64,000 nt of DNA from Rhizomys pruinosus (GCA_009823505.1 VZQC01002896.1:2948114-3012113); one strand, 5' to 3'; counted from the stretch's first letter, positions 48,276 to 59,052 are shown. Notes: generated by a model not told the origin, from the letters alone. Program-made: numbers and translations.

Positions 48276-49564
48276 CTACAACAGAAGGAGCCATGCAGTG
48301 GAGGTGAGGTGAAAGAAACTCAACCCAAAGGCCACTAAAGCAATACAGCAAAATATTGGTCTCCCTGAGACAAGCAAGACTCCTCCATCAATATCAGCTA
48401 CACCTCAACAGCCTGGAGATACTGTGCAACAGTGGCAGCCAAGTGTCTATATATATCCCAAATCTAATTGGCTATTAGCTCTCTCCTTGGAGGAATAACT
48501 CACAGTGGATGCCACAAGCTTATGTCCTCTAGTGGTTAGGAGATGTTATAAGCCATAATAAGAACTTGTCACCCTTTATAGAGAAACCACAGTTTGTGGA
48601 TTAGCATACCATCCAAGCATCTGTGTCTATGCTCACAGCTTAGCTTGACATAATAATTAGTACTGCTTAAATGCCTGTACATCCAATTGCTTGTGCTTTG
48701 TTAGTATGACTAAAAAGGTATCACTGGATAAGCTGTCAACCCATGAAGGGAAACAACCTAAACAGACTAGAGTCCAAAATGACAACTCCAAAGAAAGTGG
48801 ACTGTTTTCTTCTCACCCACTTGTTCCCCTTTCCCAAAGCCCAGGGAACAAACTGCGGAAGAGGAGGCGTGGTAGAATGTAAGGGCTGCGGAGAGATAGG
48901 GGTGAATCACGAGACTACAGCAATATAGTCTGGACTCCTAATTGGTCAACATGCCTGTGCATACAAGCTTCTCCAACTGGATTATGGGAACCTTGGGTTG
49001 TTCAAAATTTGGACATAAATACTTGCAAAATGCACCAATTACCTAATTGTATGGCAAACTGAGCAACATCAATGTTATTTGAAAACAACTGTGTTATTAT
49101 ATTGTAGAATCCCTTAACAATAAACAAATAATAATAATTAAAAACAAAAGAAAGAAACTCAACCTAAGAACTTATAGTGAAATGGGGATTTGAAAACTAG
49201 GAATGACACTTGAAACCCAGACAAGCAAGAAGGACTGAATTTTTTTGGTGGAGTCATTTAAGGTGGATCAAATAATTGACAAAGTCACAGCAGCATGGCA
49301 TGATATCCTCACAAACCAATCAATCAGATTACTTACAAGTTAGGTGACTGATCTAAGCGGGATGTTCTTTCTGAGATCTTCAGAGTAATATCACAGGCTC
49401 CGCTGCTTTCTGAGCACCCTTATGAAAGAAATGCCTGACCAATATTCCCTCTCTCTTACTCTCACAACCCAATGAGGACCTTCATCTGCTCAAGATGTGG
49501 GCAGAGGTGACTGGAAGAGGACTAGTCTACCATGTTTTCTTATTGGATTCAGTTTTGTGAATAC
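48276..49564. other. Intronic, no recognised repeat
   Basis: About 1.3 kb. The part 48890-49150 ends in aataaacaaataataataat and could be a decayed retrocopy or LTR, but I cannot identify it. Confidence 0.4.
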
Positions 49565-49684
49565 CTTGACAAGTTCTTCCATCAGCAGCTATGGTAAGGC
49601 CTTTGGGGCAGGAGCAGTAGTAGGTTCCCATGGCATTGTGGCAGATATGGGAGCAGGGGTTCCCTGCAGAGCATTCATCTTCAT
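49565..49684 (-). CDS. HMCN1: Hemicentin-1, calcium-binding EGF module 1
   Basis: This 120-bp exon is phase 1 to phase 1, with a ctctttcag acceptor and a TCAAG|gtattc donor. It holds one EGF module with six cysteines. It starts DEDEC (the calcium ligand pattern D-x-D-E-C) and contains CHNAMGTYYC, which fits the Asx-hydroxylation consensus C-x-[DN]-x4-[FY]-x-C. One exon per EGF module with symmetric phase-1 introns is the usual fibulin and hemicentin layout. Confidence 0.96.
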
Positions 49685-49855
49685 CTGAAAGAGAAAAATA
49701 AAAGGCCTACCAATGTGCAAGATGTCTGCTTCCTGATGTAGTCAGTGAAAATAATCCTTGAAAGGGCCAAAGGAACAGAATCAACATAATAGTTTACTCT
49801 AAGTGCCACCAAATGGAATTACTAAGGAGATGTTAACTTGGGGGTCTCAATGTAC

Positions 49856-50011
49856 CTTTTTTTTTTTATCTTTTCGAGACAGGGTCTCCCTGTAGCCCCA
49901 GCTGTCCTGGAACTCACTCTGTAGACCAGGCTGGCCTTGAACTCACAAAGATCCGCCTGCCTCTGCCTCCCAAGTGCTAGGATTAAAGGCGTGCGCCACC
50001 ACGCCCGGCTC
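49856..50011 (-). mobile_element. B1 SINE
   Basis: Reverse-oriented, well-preserved B1: cgagacagggtctccctgta, ggctggccttgaactcacaa, aaaggcgtgcgccaccacgc. Confidence 0.94.
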
Positions 50012-50599
50012 AATGTACCTTTGAACAGATGTTTGCATTTTAGTCTAAAACAAAAACAACAGCTAAAATATAGTTACTGTTTACTGTGATCTAAATGTGG
50101 TATACCAGTTTACTCATTCTCCAGATCACTGGAAACAGGTAGGTCTTTTTTTTAAAAACCAGTCTCTTTTTGAATGACAATTCTGGAGAACGGAGGCTAA
50201 GTAAATTGAAGACTTTGGTGTCAGAACTGGGATCTGAATGTAATCTGAAGATTTCCTCTGAACCATCCTACAACATCTTGTCACCTGCCGGCCGAGCAAC
50301 AATATGCACAGCAGCGTGAACCCGTGGAGCCTTTTACTTAGCTGTGATTCTCTGTGATTCTCCTGCACTGGTACCTGGTGGGACAAAGTTGGTTTTATGG
50401 TTACTGTAGATCCACAATCCTGCTCTGTCCTATGACCAAGCAGTTCTAGGGTTAGGTGAGTGTGTGTTGGAGCAGTGCTATCTCACACCCATCCAGGCAC
50501 TGGATGGAATGTAGTGCTGGCTCTCTGCTTACTCCATTTCTTACATGGTCACTACCTGACACAGCTGATTGTGGCCAAGTTGAAGAAACATAGGCCTTG

Positions 50600-50707
50600 C
50601 CATCTCAGTTAAATCCAAGTCTAGTCCCAACACTTGTTGGTAAGTGATCATAAGTAGTTTATTTAACTTCTTTATACCTCCATTTTCTTAGCTGTCAAGT
50701 GGAACAT
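50600..50707 (+). mobile_element. MIR relic interrupted by an LTR-like element
   Basis: gtagtttatttaacttcttt, atacctccattttcttagct and gtcaagtgg match the MIR core end. Confidence 0.6.
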
Positions 50708-51235
50708 TGTAGGAATGAAATTCTGCATGGCTTGAGGCAAGAACTTGTAAGACCTATCCCGTAAGACCTCCGAGGAGGGTTATCTGATATCTCTGTGGGC
50801 ATTCAGTTGCCTCTGTGAGTTATCTGTAGCTCCAGAAGGTTCGGGATATTACAATGTTTTCTTGCTTCGCCTATCTCTGCAAAGTTCCAGGATTGGATGG
50901 CCCCTTCCCTTGATGCATTGAGTAAAATGTTGCTCCTCTAGTTACCTGTTGCACAAACAGGAGTTCTGCAGCCCCCCCCATTACAGCCAAGGTGGCTTGC
51001 CCCTCCGTTCCACCTGCCCCCCACTTCCTTGCCCAGAGCACAGTAACTTTTGGTATATAAGCACACTGCTTGCATAAATAGAGACTCTATTTTCCTGGGC
51101 TTTCTCTGAGTCCATGTCTGTTCTTATCTTTCCTTGTCTTTCTATTCTGTTGGGTAACTCTCTAGTGGTCCCCTCCCCACTCCTTGCCAGAGCTAAGCTG
51201 AGAGATTGTCTGTCTGCAGGCAGGAGGGAAGAACA
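50708..51235 (+). mobile_element. Solo LTR-like element
   Basis: A 528-bp segment opens TGTAGGAATG and closes GAAGAACA (TG...CA). It has a TATA-like ttggtatataagcac at about 51055 and a following tctctgagtccatgtctg region like a retroviral R-U5. No internal retroviral genes are present. The family is not identified, and the target duplication is ambiguous. Confidence 0.6.
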
Positions 51236-51381
51236 GTAAGTGGATGTCAGCCACACATGACTAAAGGACTATTCAGATGATTATTAAACTCCTATAGAAC
51301 ATTTATACAAATCACACAGTTTTTGTGATGGTTCAATACCTGGGAAAATGGCAGTAGAGGTTCATTAAAAGATAACCATTA

Positions 51382-51572
51382 CTTGGGCCTGCAAGATGGC
51401 TCAGCTGATAAAGGTGCTTCTGCAAGCTTACAAGCCTGAGTTTGATCGTAGGAACCCAGCTGCCGGAAGGAGAAAGCCGACTCCTAATAAGATGTCTTTG
51501 ACCTACATACTTGTGTCATGGTACATGCACACTGCCCCTCCTTGACATATATATAAATAAATGTAAGAAAGA
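51382..51572 (+). mobile_element. B3-type SINE
   Basis: Forward: gcctgcaagatggctcagct, gataaaggtgcttctgcaag, tgagtttgatcgtaggaacc, tail ataaataaatgtaagaaa. It lies about 60 bp from the short linker exon. Confidence 0.8.
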
Positions 51573-51633
51573 TAACCATTGCTGATACTTTTTATGAAAT
51601 AAAGATGTTTTGTTCATTCTTATACTTACTTAC

Positions 51634-51696
51634 CAGCACAGAAGGGTCCAACTGAGTCTAAGGCAAAGCCAGAGGGGCACTGGTTACTGCGATCTC
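51634..51696 (-). CDS. HMCN1: Hemicentin-1, short linker exon between G2 and EGF modules
   Basis: This small 63-bp exon is phase 1 to phase 1. It runs from a tcttccatag acceptor to a GTGCTG|gtaagt donor. It encodes DRSNQCPSGFALDSVGPFCA, a two-cysteine segment resembling the last third of an EGF module. It links the G2-like barrel to the first complete calcium-binding EGF. Its shortness means it could be missed by gene finders, but frame and flanking sites fit. Confidence 0.93.
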
Positions 51697-51844
51697 CTAT
51701 GGAAGAGAGAAGTGCATTTAAATGAGTTACTAGAACACTAGCATCTATTTTTTTTTCCTCCAGTACAACCTTCCATGGGAAGATATGTCAAAGAAGAAAC
51801 TACAAAAAAATGCACTATGTGGAAAGAAGCAAGAATGGAGAACT

Positions 51845-52099
51845 GTTTTTTTTTTCTTTTTGAGACAGGGTCTCCCTGTAGCCCCAGCTGTCCTGGAACT
51901 CACTCTATAGACCAGGATGGCCTTGAACTCACAGAGATCTGCCTTCCTCTGCCTTTCAAGTGCTAGGATTAAAGGCATGCACCGCCATGCCTGGCTTAAA
52001 GATGGTTCTTAGCTGCCATGTGGGTGCTAGGAATTGAACCCCAATCCTGTGGGGTTCAAAAGTCTGTGCTCTTAACCACGGAGCCATCGCTCCAGCCCC
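51845..52099 (-). mobile_element. Composite B2-B1 SINE, copy 3 (inverted)
   Basis: On the minus strand this is a B2 head (52099 to about 51997) joined to a B1 (about 51996 to 51850). The junction, aagaaccatctttaagccag, is the same as in the plus-strand copies. A short imperfect duplication tggagaact / tgaagaact flanks it. Confidence 0.85.
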
Positions 52100-52109
52100 T
52101 GAAGAACTT

Positions 52110-52990
52110 ATTTTTCAACCAAGAGATAAGTGAATGAAGCCAGAGATTGTTGGTAAACTGCCACGGGAAACAAGTGTTCTGTCTCAGTTGTACATCTCCA
52201 TTTAAAAAATGAAATAGAATTATTCTATGATGCTAAAAAGAACCCCAAATAATTATGTATGTCAGACACAGTTAAAGGAAAATCCTGTCCTTTCAGCCAC
52301 TATAGCCTTTCATTCAGGAAGAAGTGTTGTTTCCAAGCAACTGAAATACTTTACACCAGTGGAAAATAAAAACGCTGGTCAAAAGCCCCTGTTCTGGATT
52401 TTCTCCATTTTCAAGGTTGAGAATCTGGACCAAAAGTCTCATGTGTGACTGTTTTACAGATGCTAGTAGATGCTAGGAAAAAGCACACTGAGAACAGGTG
52501 TAAAAGAAACTACTTCCTGAGAGTGTTCAAATTTTTGCACATGTGCAAGGGAGTGGGAATCAGGCAGATGGAACATAACAGTCTGGACCATGTGTTGCGC
52601 AAGCTGGAAGCTTACTATTTGCTTTTTCCCATTTAACCTTCCTGCCGTCACCTTGATACCCAGGTTTCAGATGAGGAGTCTTAGAATCACATTCTGTATG
52701 CTGCTTAATATCGAAGAGCTAGTGTGGACAGCTTTAGATGAAAGTACCTAACTTTCCACTGCTGAATTTATTCATTTATTCCTACATTCATCAGCCTTAA
52801 CCAGTATGTTGCATAGGGCACCATTTTGGGGATGTAATTGTGGGAAAAATCATGCCATATAAACATTATCACAAAGAAGCTTTACGTGTTTTGATTCAAT
52901 TGGAAGAGATATGTTCTTTCGGGGCATTTGGGGAGTCCGCCGGGGAGTCATTGCCTGTCCTCGTGATAAAGAGGAATGTTAAAATTTAGA
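52110..52990. other. Intronic, no recognised repeat
   Basis: No gene or repeat recognised. Confidence 0.5.
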
Positions 52991-53155
52991 ACTGGGAGCT
53001 GGGTGTGGAGACATACGCCTGTTATCTTTAGAGAGGCAGGAAGATAGTGACTTCGAGGTTAGCGTAGACTATTACAGGGAGGTTAGCGTAGACTATTACA
53101 GGGAGTTCCTATTGGAAAAAGAAAGAAAAGAAAAGAAAGGAAGGGGGATAGGTAG
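52991..53155 (+). mobile_element. Degenerate B1 with internal duplication
   Basis: Forward B1-like: gagctgggtgtggagacata, then gaggttagcgtagactatta occurs twice in tandem, and an (aaaag) tail. Confidence 0.65.
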
Positions 53156-53502
53156 GAGGAAAGCCCAGTGAGTGGAAAAGTCCCAGGGAAAGGTTTTACA
53201 ATACTGCAGTTGTGCAGACTAGTCCGGAAAGACTTCTTCCTTGCTCTGAAAGATTTTCATGTATGGAGGAAGCTGTAATTATCCAAGCCTTGAGTATATC
53301 TACTATAACATTTTCTGATGAGTTAATTATATAATGAATTTTCTAGGAATACAACTATCATGTAAATTGGTACTTCATGCTATGCAGAATGTAATAAAGT
53401 TATTTAAAGATAACTCCCCTAAGAGTCACTGTAATATCCTATACGTAAGTTTAGGCATATGATTACTTTTCTTTATCCAAAGATTTTAATATTAAAACAC
53501 AG

Positions 53503-53700
53503 TACTGGGTAGATGGCTCAGAAGTCAAGAGCACATGTTCTTCTTGCAGAGGATTTGGGTTTGGTTCCCAGCCACATTGTGGTTAGTAACTGTCTATAGT
53601 TCCAGGAAGTCCAAAGCCTTCTTCTGGCCTCCATGTGTATGCGCATTGTGTATACAGGGGCAAAACACTCCTACATATAAAAATAGATAAAAAAACACAA
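53503..53700 (+). mobile_element. B2/B3-type SINE
   Basis: Forward: actgggtagatggctcagaa, gatttgggtttggttcccag, A-rich end. Confidence 0.82.
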
Positions 53701-53888
53701 AATGTTTTGTTATAAATTATTTTCTTTCTTTTTGTGTAGCTGTGTGGTGTATATAAGTGATTGTATAGGGGTGAGTGTGTGTGTGTGTGTGTGCGTGTGT
53801 GTGCATGTGTATACACTTGTCCGTGAATGAGTATGTGGAAGCCAGATGCTGATGGGATGTCTTTCCTCAATCCACTTTATTTACCCTA

Positions 53889-54105
53889 AAAATTTATTTT
53901 TCTTTTATGTATATGAGTATTATGCCTGCATGTAGGTAAATGTACCCATGCCATGTATTGCCTGAAGAAGCCAGAAGAGGGTGTTGGATCCCCTGGAACT
54001 GGAGCTGGAGATGGTTGTTACCTGCCATGTTGGTGCTGGTTATGGAACCTCAGTCTTCTGTAATAGCAGCCAGTGCTCTTAACCACTGAGCCATTTCTCC
54101 AACCC
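53889..54105 (-). mobile_element. B2-type SINE
   Basis: Reverse-oriented: tgcctgcatgtaggtaaatg, gatcccctggaactggagct, ccactgagccatttctccaa. Confidence 0.87.
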
Positions 54106-54325
54106 CATTCACCTTATTCTTTGGGACAGGGTCTCTCACTGAGACTGAAGATTGCCATTTCAACTAGACTAATTGGCTAGTAAGCTCCCAGGCTCCATCT
54201 CCATTGGGATTACAGGTATCTACCATTGTGCCTAGCTTTTATGTGGATTCTGAGGATCTGAATACAGGTCCTCACGCTTGCTCTGAATACTCTTGAGCCA
54301 CTGAGCCATCTCCCAGCCTCATTCT
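54106..54325 (-). mobile_element. B4-type SINE
   Basis: Reverse-oriented: gggacagggtctctcactga, aagctcccaggctccatctc, gagccactgagccatctccc. Confidence 0.78.
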
Positions 54326-54334
54326 CACTGCATT

Positions 54335-54545
54335 TATTCATAAGTATGTGTGTATGTATATGAGTTTGTATGTGATGTATGTATATGTGTATGTATGTGT
54401 ATATGTATGTGATGTATGTATATGTGTATATATGTGTGTATGTATGTGATGTATGTATATGTGTATATATGTGTGTATGTATATGTGCATGTATGTGATG
54501 TATGTATATGTATATGTATGTGATGTTTATATATGTGTATGTGCA
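54335..54545. repeat. TG/TATG-rich satellite-like tract
   Basis: Imperfect gtatgtatatgtgtatgtat units with recurring gtgatgtatgtatatg. Confidence 0.93.
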
Positions 54546-54689
54546 TGTGTGCCATGGTGCACATGTGGAAGTCAGTGGACAACTTTTGGAAGTTGACTCT
54601 CCCCTTCCACTGTGTGGGTCTCAGGGATCAAACTTAAGTCATTGGACTTTGTAGTAGGGCCTTTATCCACTAAGCCATCTCTCCAGCCC
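54546..54689 (-). mobile_element. B3-type SINE
   Basis: Reverse-oriented: cacatgtggaagtcagtgga, caacttttggaagttgactc, taagccatctctccagcccc. Confidence 0.83.
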
Positions 54690-54817
54690 CTCTTCTTTAA
54701 TTTATAACAGATTGTTTTGAATTATAGCTGTGATTTTTATCTTAAGATAGAAGGTAACATAAAATATTTGTTTTTGGCTATAGTAATGTATTATAATGGT
54801 CAAAAATTTGAAAAGTC

Positions 54818-55057
54818 AGGCTAGAGAGATGGCCTAGCATTTAAGGGTGCCGACCGCTCTTACAGAGGACCCGGGTTCGATCCCCAGCACCCACATGGCG
54901 GCCGAGAACCGTCTGAAACTCCAATTCCAGGAGAAAGAACTCCAGTTCTAGGGAAATCCGACACCCTCTTCTGACCTCCGTGGCATTGCACGACACAGGT
55001 GCACAAACCTGCATGCAGACAGTACATTCATACACATACAGAAATAAAAAAAATTTT
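54818..55057 (+). mobile_element. B2 SINE with target duplication
   Basis: Forward B2. Duplication tttgaaaagtc lies at 54807-54817 and 55058-55068. Confidence 0.94.
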
Positions 55058-55271
55058 TTTGAAAAGTCTAAAATAAAATTCCTAAACTTTGTCAGTTGGA
55101 ACAATGTTTCTTTGTTGACATGTAGTGGTTTTTCCTCTTGGCCACTGCAATGAGTATATATTTAAAATGTTAAATTTGAAAATAATGCCCAATAATTATC
55201 AAGCTTTAGCAATAAAAACGTCATTTGAAGAGCTTATTAAAAATGCAGCTCCTTAAACATTGGCTTAAAAA

Positions 55272-55500
55272 ATGCAGCCCCTTGGCTGATGAAATGGCTC
55301 AGCAGGTGTAAAGGTGCTCACTTGCAAACTTTGTCACCTGAGGTTGATCCCCTGGACTCACACAGTGGAAGGAGAGAACCAACTCTTGCAAATTGTCCCC
55401 TGATCTCCAGGTCAGTGTTGCGGCATGCATGTGAATGTGTTCACACCTGTGCGCATGCACACACACACACCTACACACACACCTACACATACAAATGTAG
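55272..55500 (+). mobile_element. B3-type SINE
   Basis: Forward: gctgatgaaatggctcagca, cctgaggttgatcccctgga, attgtcccctgatctccagg, (ca)n tail. Confidence 0.8.
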
Positions 55501-56209
55501 ATCCTTTGATATGATATAATAATTGTCAAGGAAGAGACACATGGATATGTTTTTACTACTATGAAGATTTCCTCAGAATGAGAGGTAAGAAATGTGGGTT
55601 TTATCACTTTACTGTTTTTGCATTATTATTATGTCATAAATGGTCTCCTTTTTACTTGCTTGAATGTACAATGGTATCTGTTACATGGCTGGCACTCAAA
55701 AATATTTGCAAAACTAATATTTCTTTAAAATTATTTCAATGCTTATTTAAGATTATCATACAAGATTATCATACAACTGTGACATAATTTATACATTTTC
55801 TAATTCTAGAATGTCTATTCATTATTTTTAAATTATAAAGAATATTGGATGAAACCCTTAGAATATTCATCTTAGGATTTTTCTGTGATTTTGTTAGGAC
55901 AGATTCTGAAAATAGAAAGGTTTTTAAGCTATCAAGAATGTAAGTTTGCCCCCTGGTGGTCACCGAGAAACTGAATGTACACAATTGAAAATCGTAAGTT
56001 CCATCTTTCAAACATAATTCATAGAACATATGCCCAAGGACAGCAGGAGGATTTAAATGTCTCTACTTTTTTCATACTCTACCAGACAGTGTGAAGAAGC
56101 ATAAACTATAAGCATTAGACTCCAAATGTATTGGCTTTTATTACAGGGCTTATCTGCAACAAACACAGTATGTAGAACACATAAGAAACCCACTCCTTCA
56201 TGTTAGATC
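55501..56209. other. Intronic, no recognised repeat
   Basis: No gene or repeat recognised. Confidence 0.5.
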
Positions 56210-56226
56210 TAGGCCTTCCTATTCTT

Positions 56227-56566
56227 TTTTTTTTTTTTTTGATGGAAAACCAAGACTTTATTTTGGGAGAAAGTAAACCAGCATGCTGGGGTGGGAAGGA
56301 AAAGGCTCTGATCCCCACAACTTGGCTCGCAGGCCTTTTACACAGGGTCTAGGGGAATTTTAGTGGGGTTTGAGTAACTTCTAACCTTATTGGATAATAG
56401 CAGGGTTATAGCTCATGGTTAGGTCAGCCCACCTGCCCCCACATATCAAAGGTTATCTTCAGACACAATCCTGCGACTGGAATGAGGAAATGTTGAGTCA
56501 GTCCACCTGCCCTCACATACCAACAGTTACCTTAAACAAGTTTGAGTTTTATTAGCTCTTCTTGAG
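56227..56566 (-). mobile_element. Retrocopy of an LTR-terminated transcript
   Basis: On the minus strand a 340-bp copy ends in AATAAA (56262-56257), a short spacer and a poly(A) of about 14. It is flanked by a perfect 17-bp duplication taggccttcctattctt at 56210-56226 and 56567-56583. Its last 100 bases look like a retroviral R region. It was probably retroposed by L1. The source is unknown. Confidence 0.8.
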
Positions 56567-56674
56567 TAGGCCTTCCTATTCTTATTTAGCATGGCTTCAA
56601 GGAAATTATCTTCATGCTTTTCGAAAGAGCTAGATGGTGGCACAGATATTTAGACTTTTCTTGAATCAAATTAC

Positions 56675-56912
56675 CTTTGGAAATTGAAGCATGGATTTTA
56701 AAGCCCAATGTCTCTTCTAATTGGTTGTAGTCAGATTCCACAGAAGATGCATGAAGTGTTTCTACCAAGAAAGGCATTCTTCCCCCAGCCTGATTGTAGA
56801 AGATGGTATGGTTCCACGTGTAGGGGACACTGATGCCATCGATGGTGAACAGCCGGGTTGAGTGGGCATAGAGCTGCCCTGGGCCTGTCTGAATGTAGTC
56901 CTCTGTGTAATC
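56675..56912 (-). CDS. HMCN1: Hemicentin-1, G2-like domain exon 4
   Basis: This 238-bp exon enters in phase 0 and leaves in phase 1. The acceptor is cttttccctag and the donor TCCAAAG|gtaatt. It completes the G2-like domain, with motifs TEDYIQTGPGQLYAHSTRLF and GFKIHASISKG. The intron around it is crowded. A B2 SINE sits about 19 bp upstream of the acceptor, and an LTR-derived retrocopy begins about 90 bp past the donor. Both splice sites remain intact. Confidence 0.96.
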
Positions 56913-56930
56913 CTAGGGAAAAGATAAAGA

Positions 56931-57150
56931 TTTTTTTAAATTTACTTTTTATGTGTATGAATGTACTGTCTGCATGTAGGTTTGTGCACTCATGTCGTGC
57001 AATGCCTCAGAGGTCAGAAGAGGGTGTAGGATTCCCCTGGAACTGGAGTTAAAGACGGTTCTCAGCCACCATGTAGGTGCTGGGGATCAAACCCAGGTTC
57101 TCTGCAAAAGCAGTCAGCACTCTTAACCACTAGGCCATCTCTCCAGCCCC
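56931..57150 (-). mobile_element. B2 SINE next to the G2 exon 4 acceptor
   Basis: Reverse-oriented on this strand, hence in gene sense: A-tail side at 56931, B2 head (ctccagcccc) at 57150. It ends 19 bp before the acceptor of the exon at 56912. Confidence 0.92.
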
Positions 57151-57398
57151 AAATATTTGAGGAGTAACATGTCTCCTAGTATTTTTCCATTGTACTATGA
57201 GAAGTGTGGAAAGAAGGAAATAAAAAGAATATTATAGGCTAAAAATGGAGTTCTAAATAAAATTGTAATTACATAGTAGTATTCAGGAAATAACCTGAAG
57301 TTTGAGTCTTAGAATTGTAACTACTTCACTTTTGTAATTCACTATCATAATTTATAGTTTCATAAGATAGCAAAGTTATAGGTCAAGAATAAAGTGAG

Positions 57399-57617
57399 GG
57401 GCTGGAGAGATAGCTAGCTCAGTGGTTAAAAGCACTGACTGCTCTTGGAGATGACCTGGGTTTGATTCCCAGCACCTACATAGTGGCTAACAACCATCCA
57501 TAACTCCAGTTCCAACACCCTCTTCTGTCCTCCGTGGGCACTGCACAACATGGGTGCACTTACACACATGCAGACAATATACTCATACACATAAAATAAA
57601 AAATATTTTTTTAAAAA
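57399..57617 (+). mobile_element. B2 SINE with target duplication
   Basis: Forward B2. Duplication agaataaagtgag / agagtaaagtgag lies at 57386-57398 and 57618-57630. Confidence 0.92.
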
Positions 57618-57701
57618 AGAGTAAAGTGAGATGTGTAAGGATGATTTTTATCATTCTGTAAGTTCTGAAAATCTTTAACAGTTTATAAGAATTATTATTC
57701 T

Positions 57702-57960
57702 AGGGCTGGAGAGATGGCTCAGCAGTTAAGAGTGCCAACTGCTCTTGTAGAGGACAAGGGTTTGATTCCTAGCACCCGCATGGTGGCTAAGAACTGTCTT
57801 TAAGCTGGCGTGGTGGCGCACGCCTTTAATCCTAGCTCATAGGAGGCAGAGCCAGGTGGATCTCTGTGAGTTCAAGTCCAGCCTGGTCTACAGAGTGAGC
57901 TCCAGGCCACCTGGGATTAAAGGGAGACTGTGTCTCATAAAAAAAAAAAAAAAGAAAGAA
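57702..57960 (+). mobile_element. Composite B2-B1 SINE, copy 2
   Basis: B2 head (57702 to about 57802: gctggagagatggctcagca, gtggctaagaactgtcttta) runs directly into a full B1 (from about 57803: gctggcgtggtggcgcacgc) and an A-rich tail. Duplication agaattattattct / agaattagtattct at 57688-57701 and 57961-57974 encloses both parts. Confidence 0.92.
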
Positions 57961-57975
57961 AGAATTAGTATTCTC

Positions 57976-58120
57976 AGTCGGGTGTGGTTCCACACACCTT
58001 TAATCCTAGCACTCGGGAGGTAGAGCCAGGTGGATCTCTGTGAGTTCAAGGCCAGTCTGGTCTACATAGTGAGTTCTAGGACAGCCAGAGCTACAGGGAG
58101 ACACTGACTCAAAAAGACTG
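57976..58120 (+). mobile_element. B1 SINE
   Basis: Forward B1: gtcgggtgtggttccacaca, ctagcactcgggaggtagag, caaggccagtctggtctaca. Confidence 0.92.
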
Positions 58121-58422
58121 AAGGGGGAAAAAAAAGAATTACTTCTCTTTTTCAGAAAAATATTTAACAAGTTGTTTAAATTGGCACAGTGGCAATTCTG
58201 GCTCTGACACGCAGGGTAATAAAATCATTCAGAGAGATTTAAAATACTTGTCCCTGAATATTTTTAAAGCAAAGACCAAAGAATTATTTATAGCCTTGCT
58301 GGTGTGGTCATTTATTGTCTGAGTAAACAGTAAGGGACGGACCTCAGTCCCTTGTGCTTTAGGTCTCTGGTATGCACGTCCCATCCCCGTTAGTGTAGCA
58401 ATCACAAGGAGTGGCATGTTAC

Positions 58423-58544
58423 CTTCACATTGACTTCAGCAGGTGACTGCAACTGCAGGACATGGCCACTCACAATGACGTCCAGCAGCAAGGCACCATC
58501 AGAATCCAAGCCCCGGGCCACGTGTGTCATCCGTAAGATCTCTC
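58423..58544 (-). CDS. HMCN1: Hemicentin-1, G2-like domain exon 3
   Basis: This 122-bp exon enters in phase 1 and leaves in phase 0. The acceptor is ttattcccag and the donor GTGAAG|gtaaca. It encodes GEILRMTHVARGLDSDG followed by a hydrophobic strand and LQLQSPAEVNVK, typical of the hemicentin G2-like domain. The phase change to 0 is shared with the next exon and confirms the pairing. The acceptor-side intron holds no recognised repeat for several hundred bases. Confidence 0.96.
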
Positions 58545-59037
58545 CTGGGAATAACATTGCATTCATTTCCATAGCAAAAAAAAAATATGGTTCCAATTAT
58601 GCCATTCCATTTCAAAAGTGAATAAACACAGACAAGAGAGTTAAATTAGCATTTAAGCTCCTAATTAAAGAGCCTGGCTCATTGAATCTTCTTTGAAAAT
58701 TCTATGTGCTAAAAGTACAGCATTTGGTTATTCAAAAGATTCCATACTTTAGACTTACATGCAATAACAAAGCAGTTCTACAAAAGTGCTGCTTGTGAGA
58801 TAAGACAGGTAACTTTACTGGAGAACGGCAAAGCCCATAAGTTTAGCCACGAGGCTCTGTTTTCTCCAGAGCCTCAATATCAGCAAAAGGATATCATAGT
58901 ACGCAGCTTGCTATAAAAAGGCCCACCTGTCCCCTGTGTTGATTAAATGCTGATTTAGGAGAACCCTTCCTTATCTTCCTTAAAAGTCACTGCCATTGAG
59001 GCCAGCCCACATCCAAGAGGCTGAAATGGAGCTCTAT
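58545..59037. other. Intronic, no recognised repeat
   Basis: No gene or repeat recognised. Confidence 0.5.
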
Positions 59038-59052
59038 AAAAACCTCCACAGG

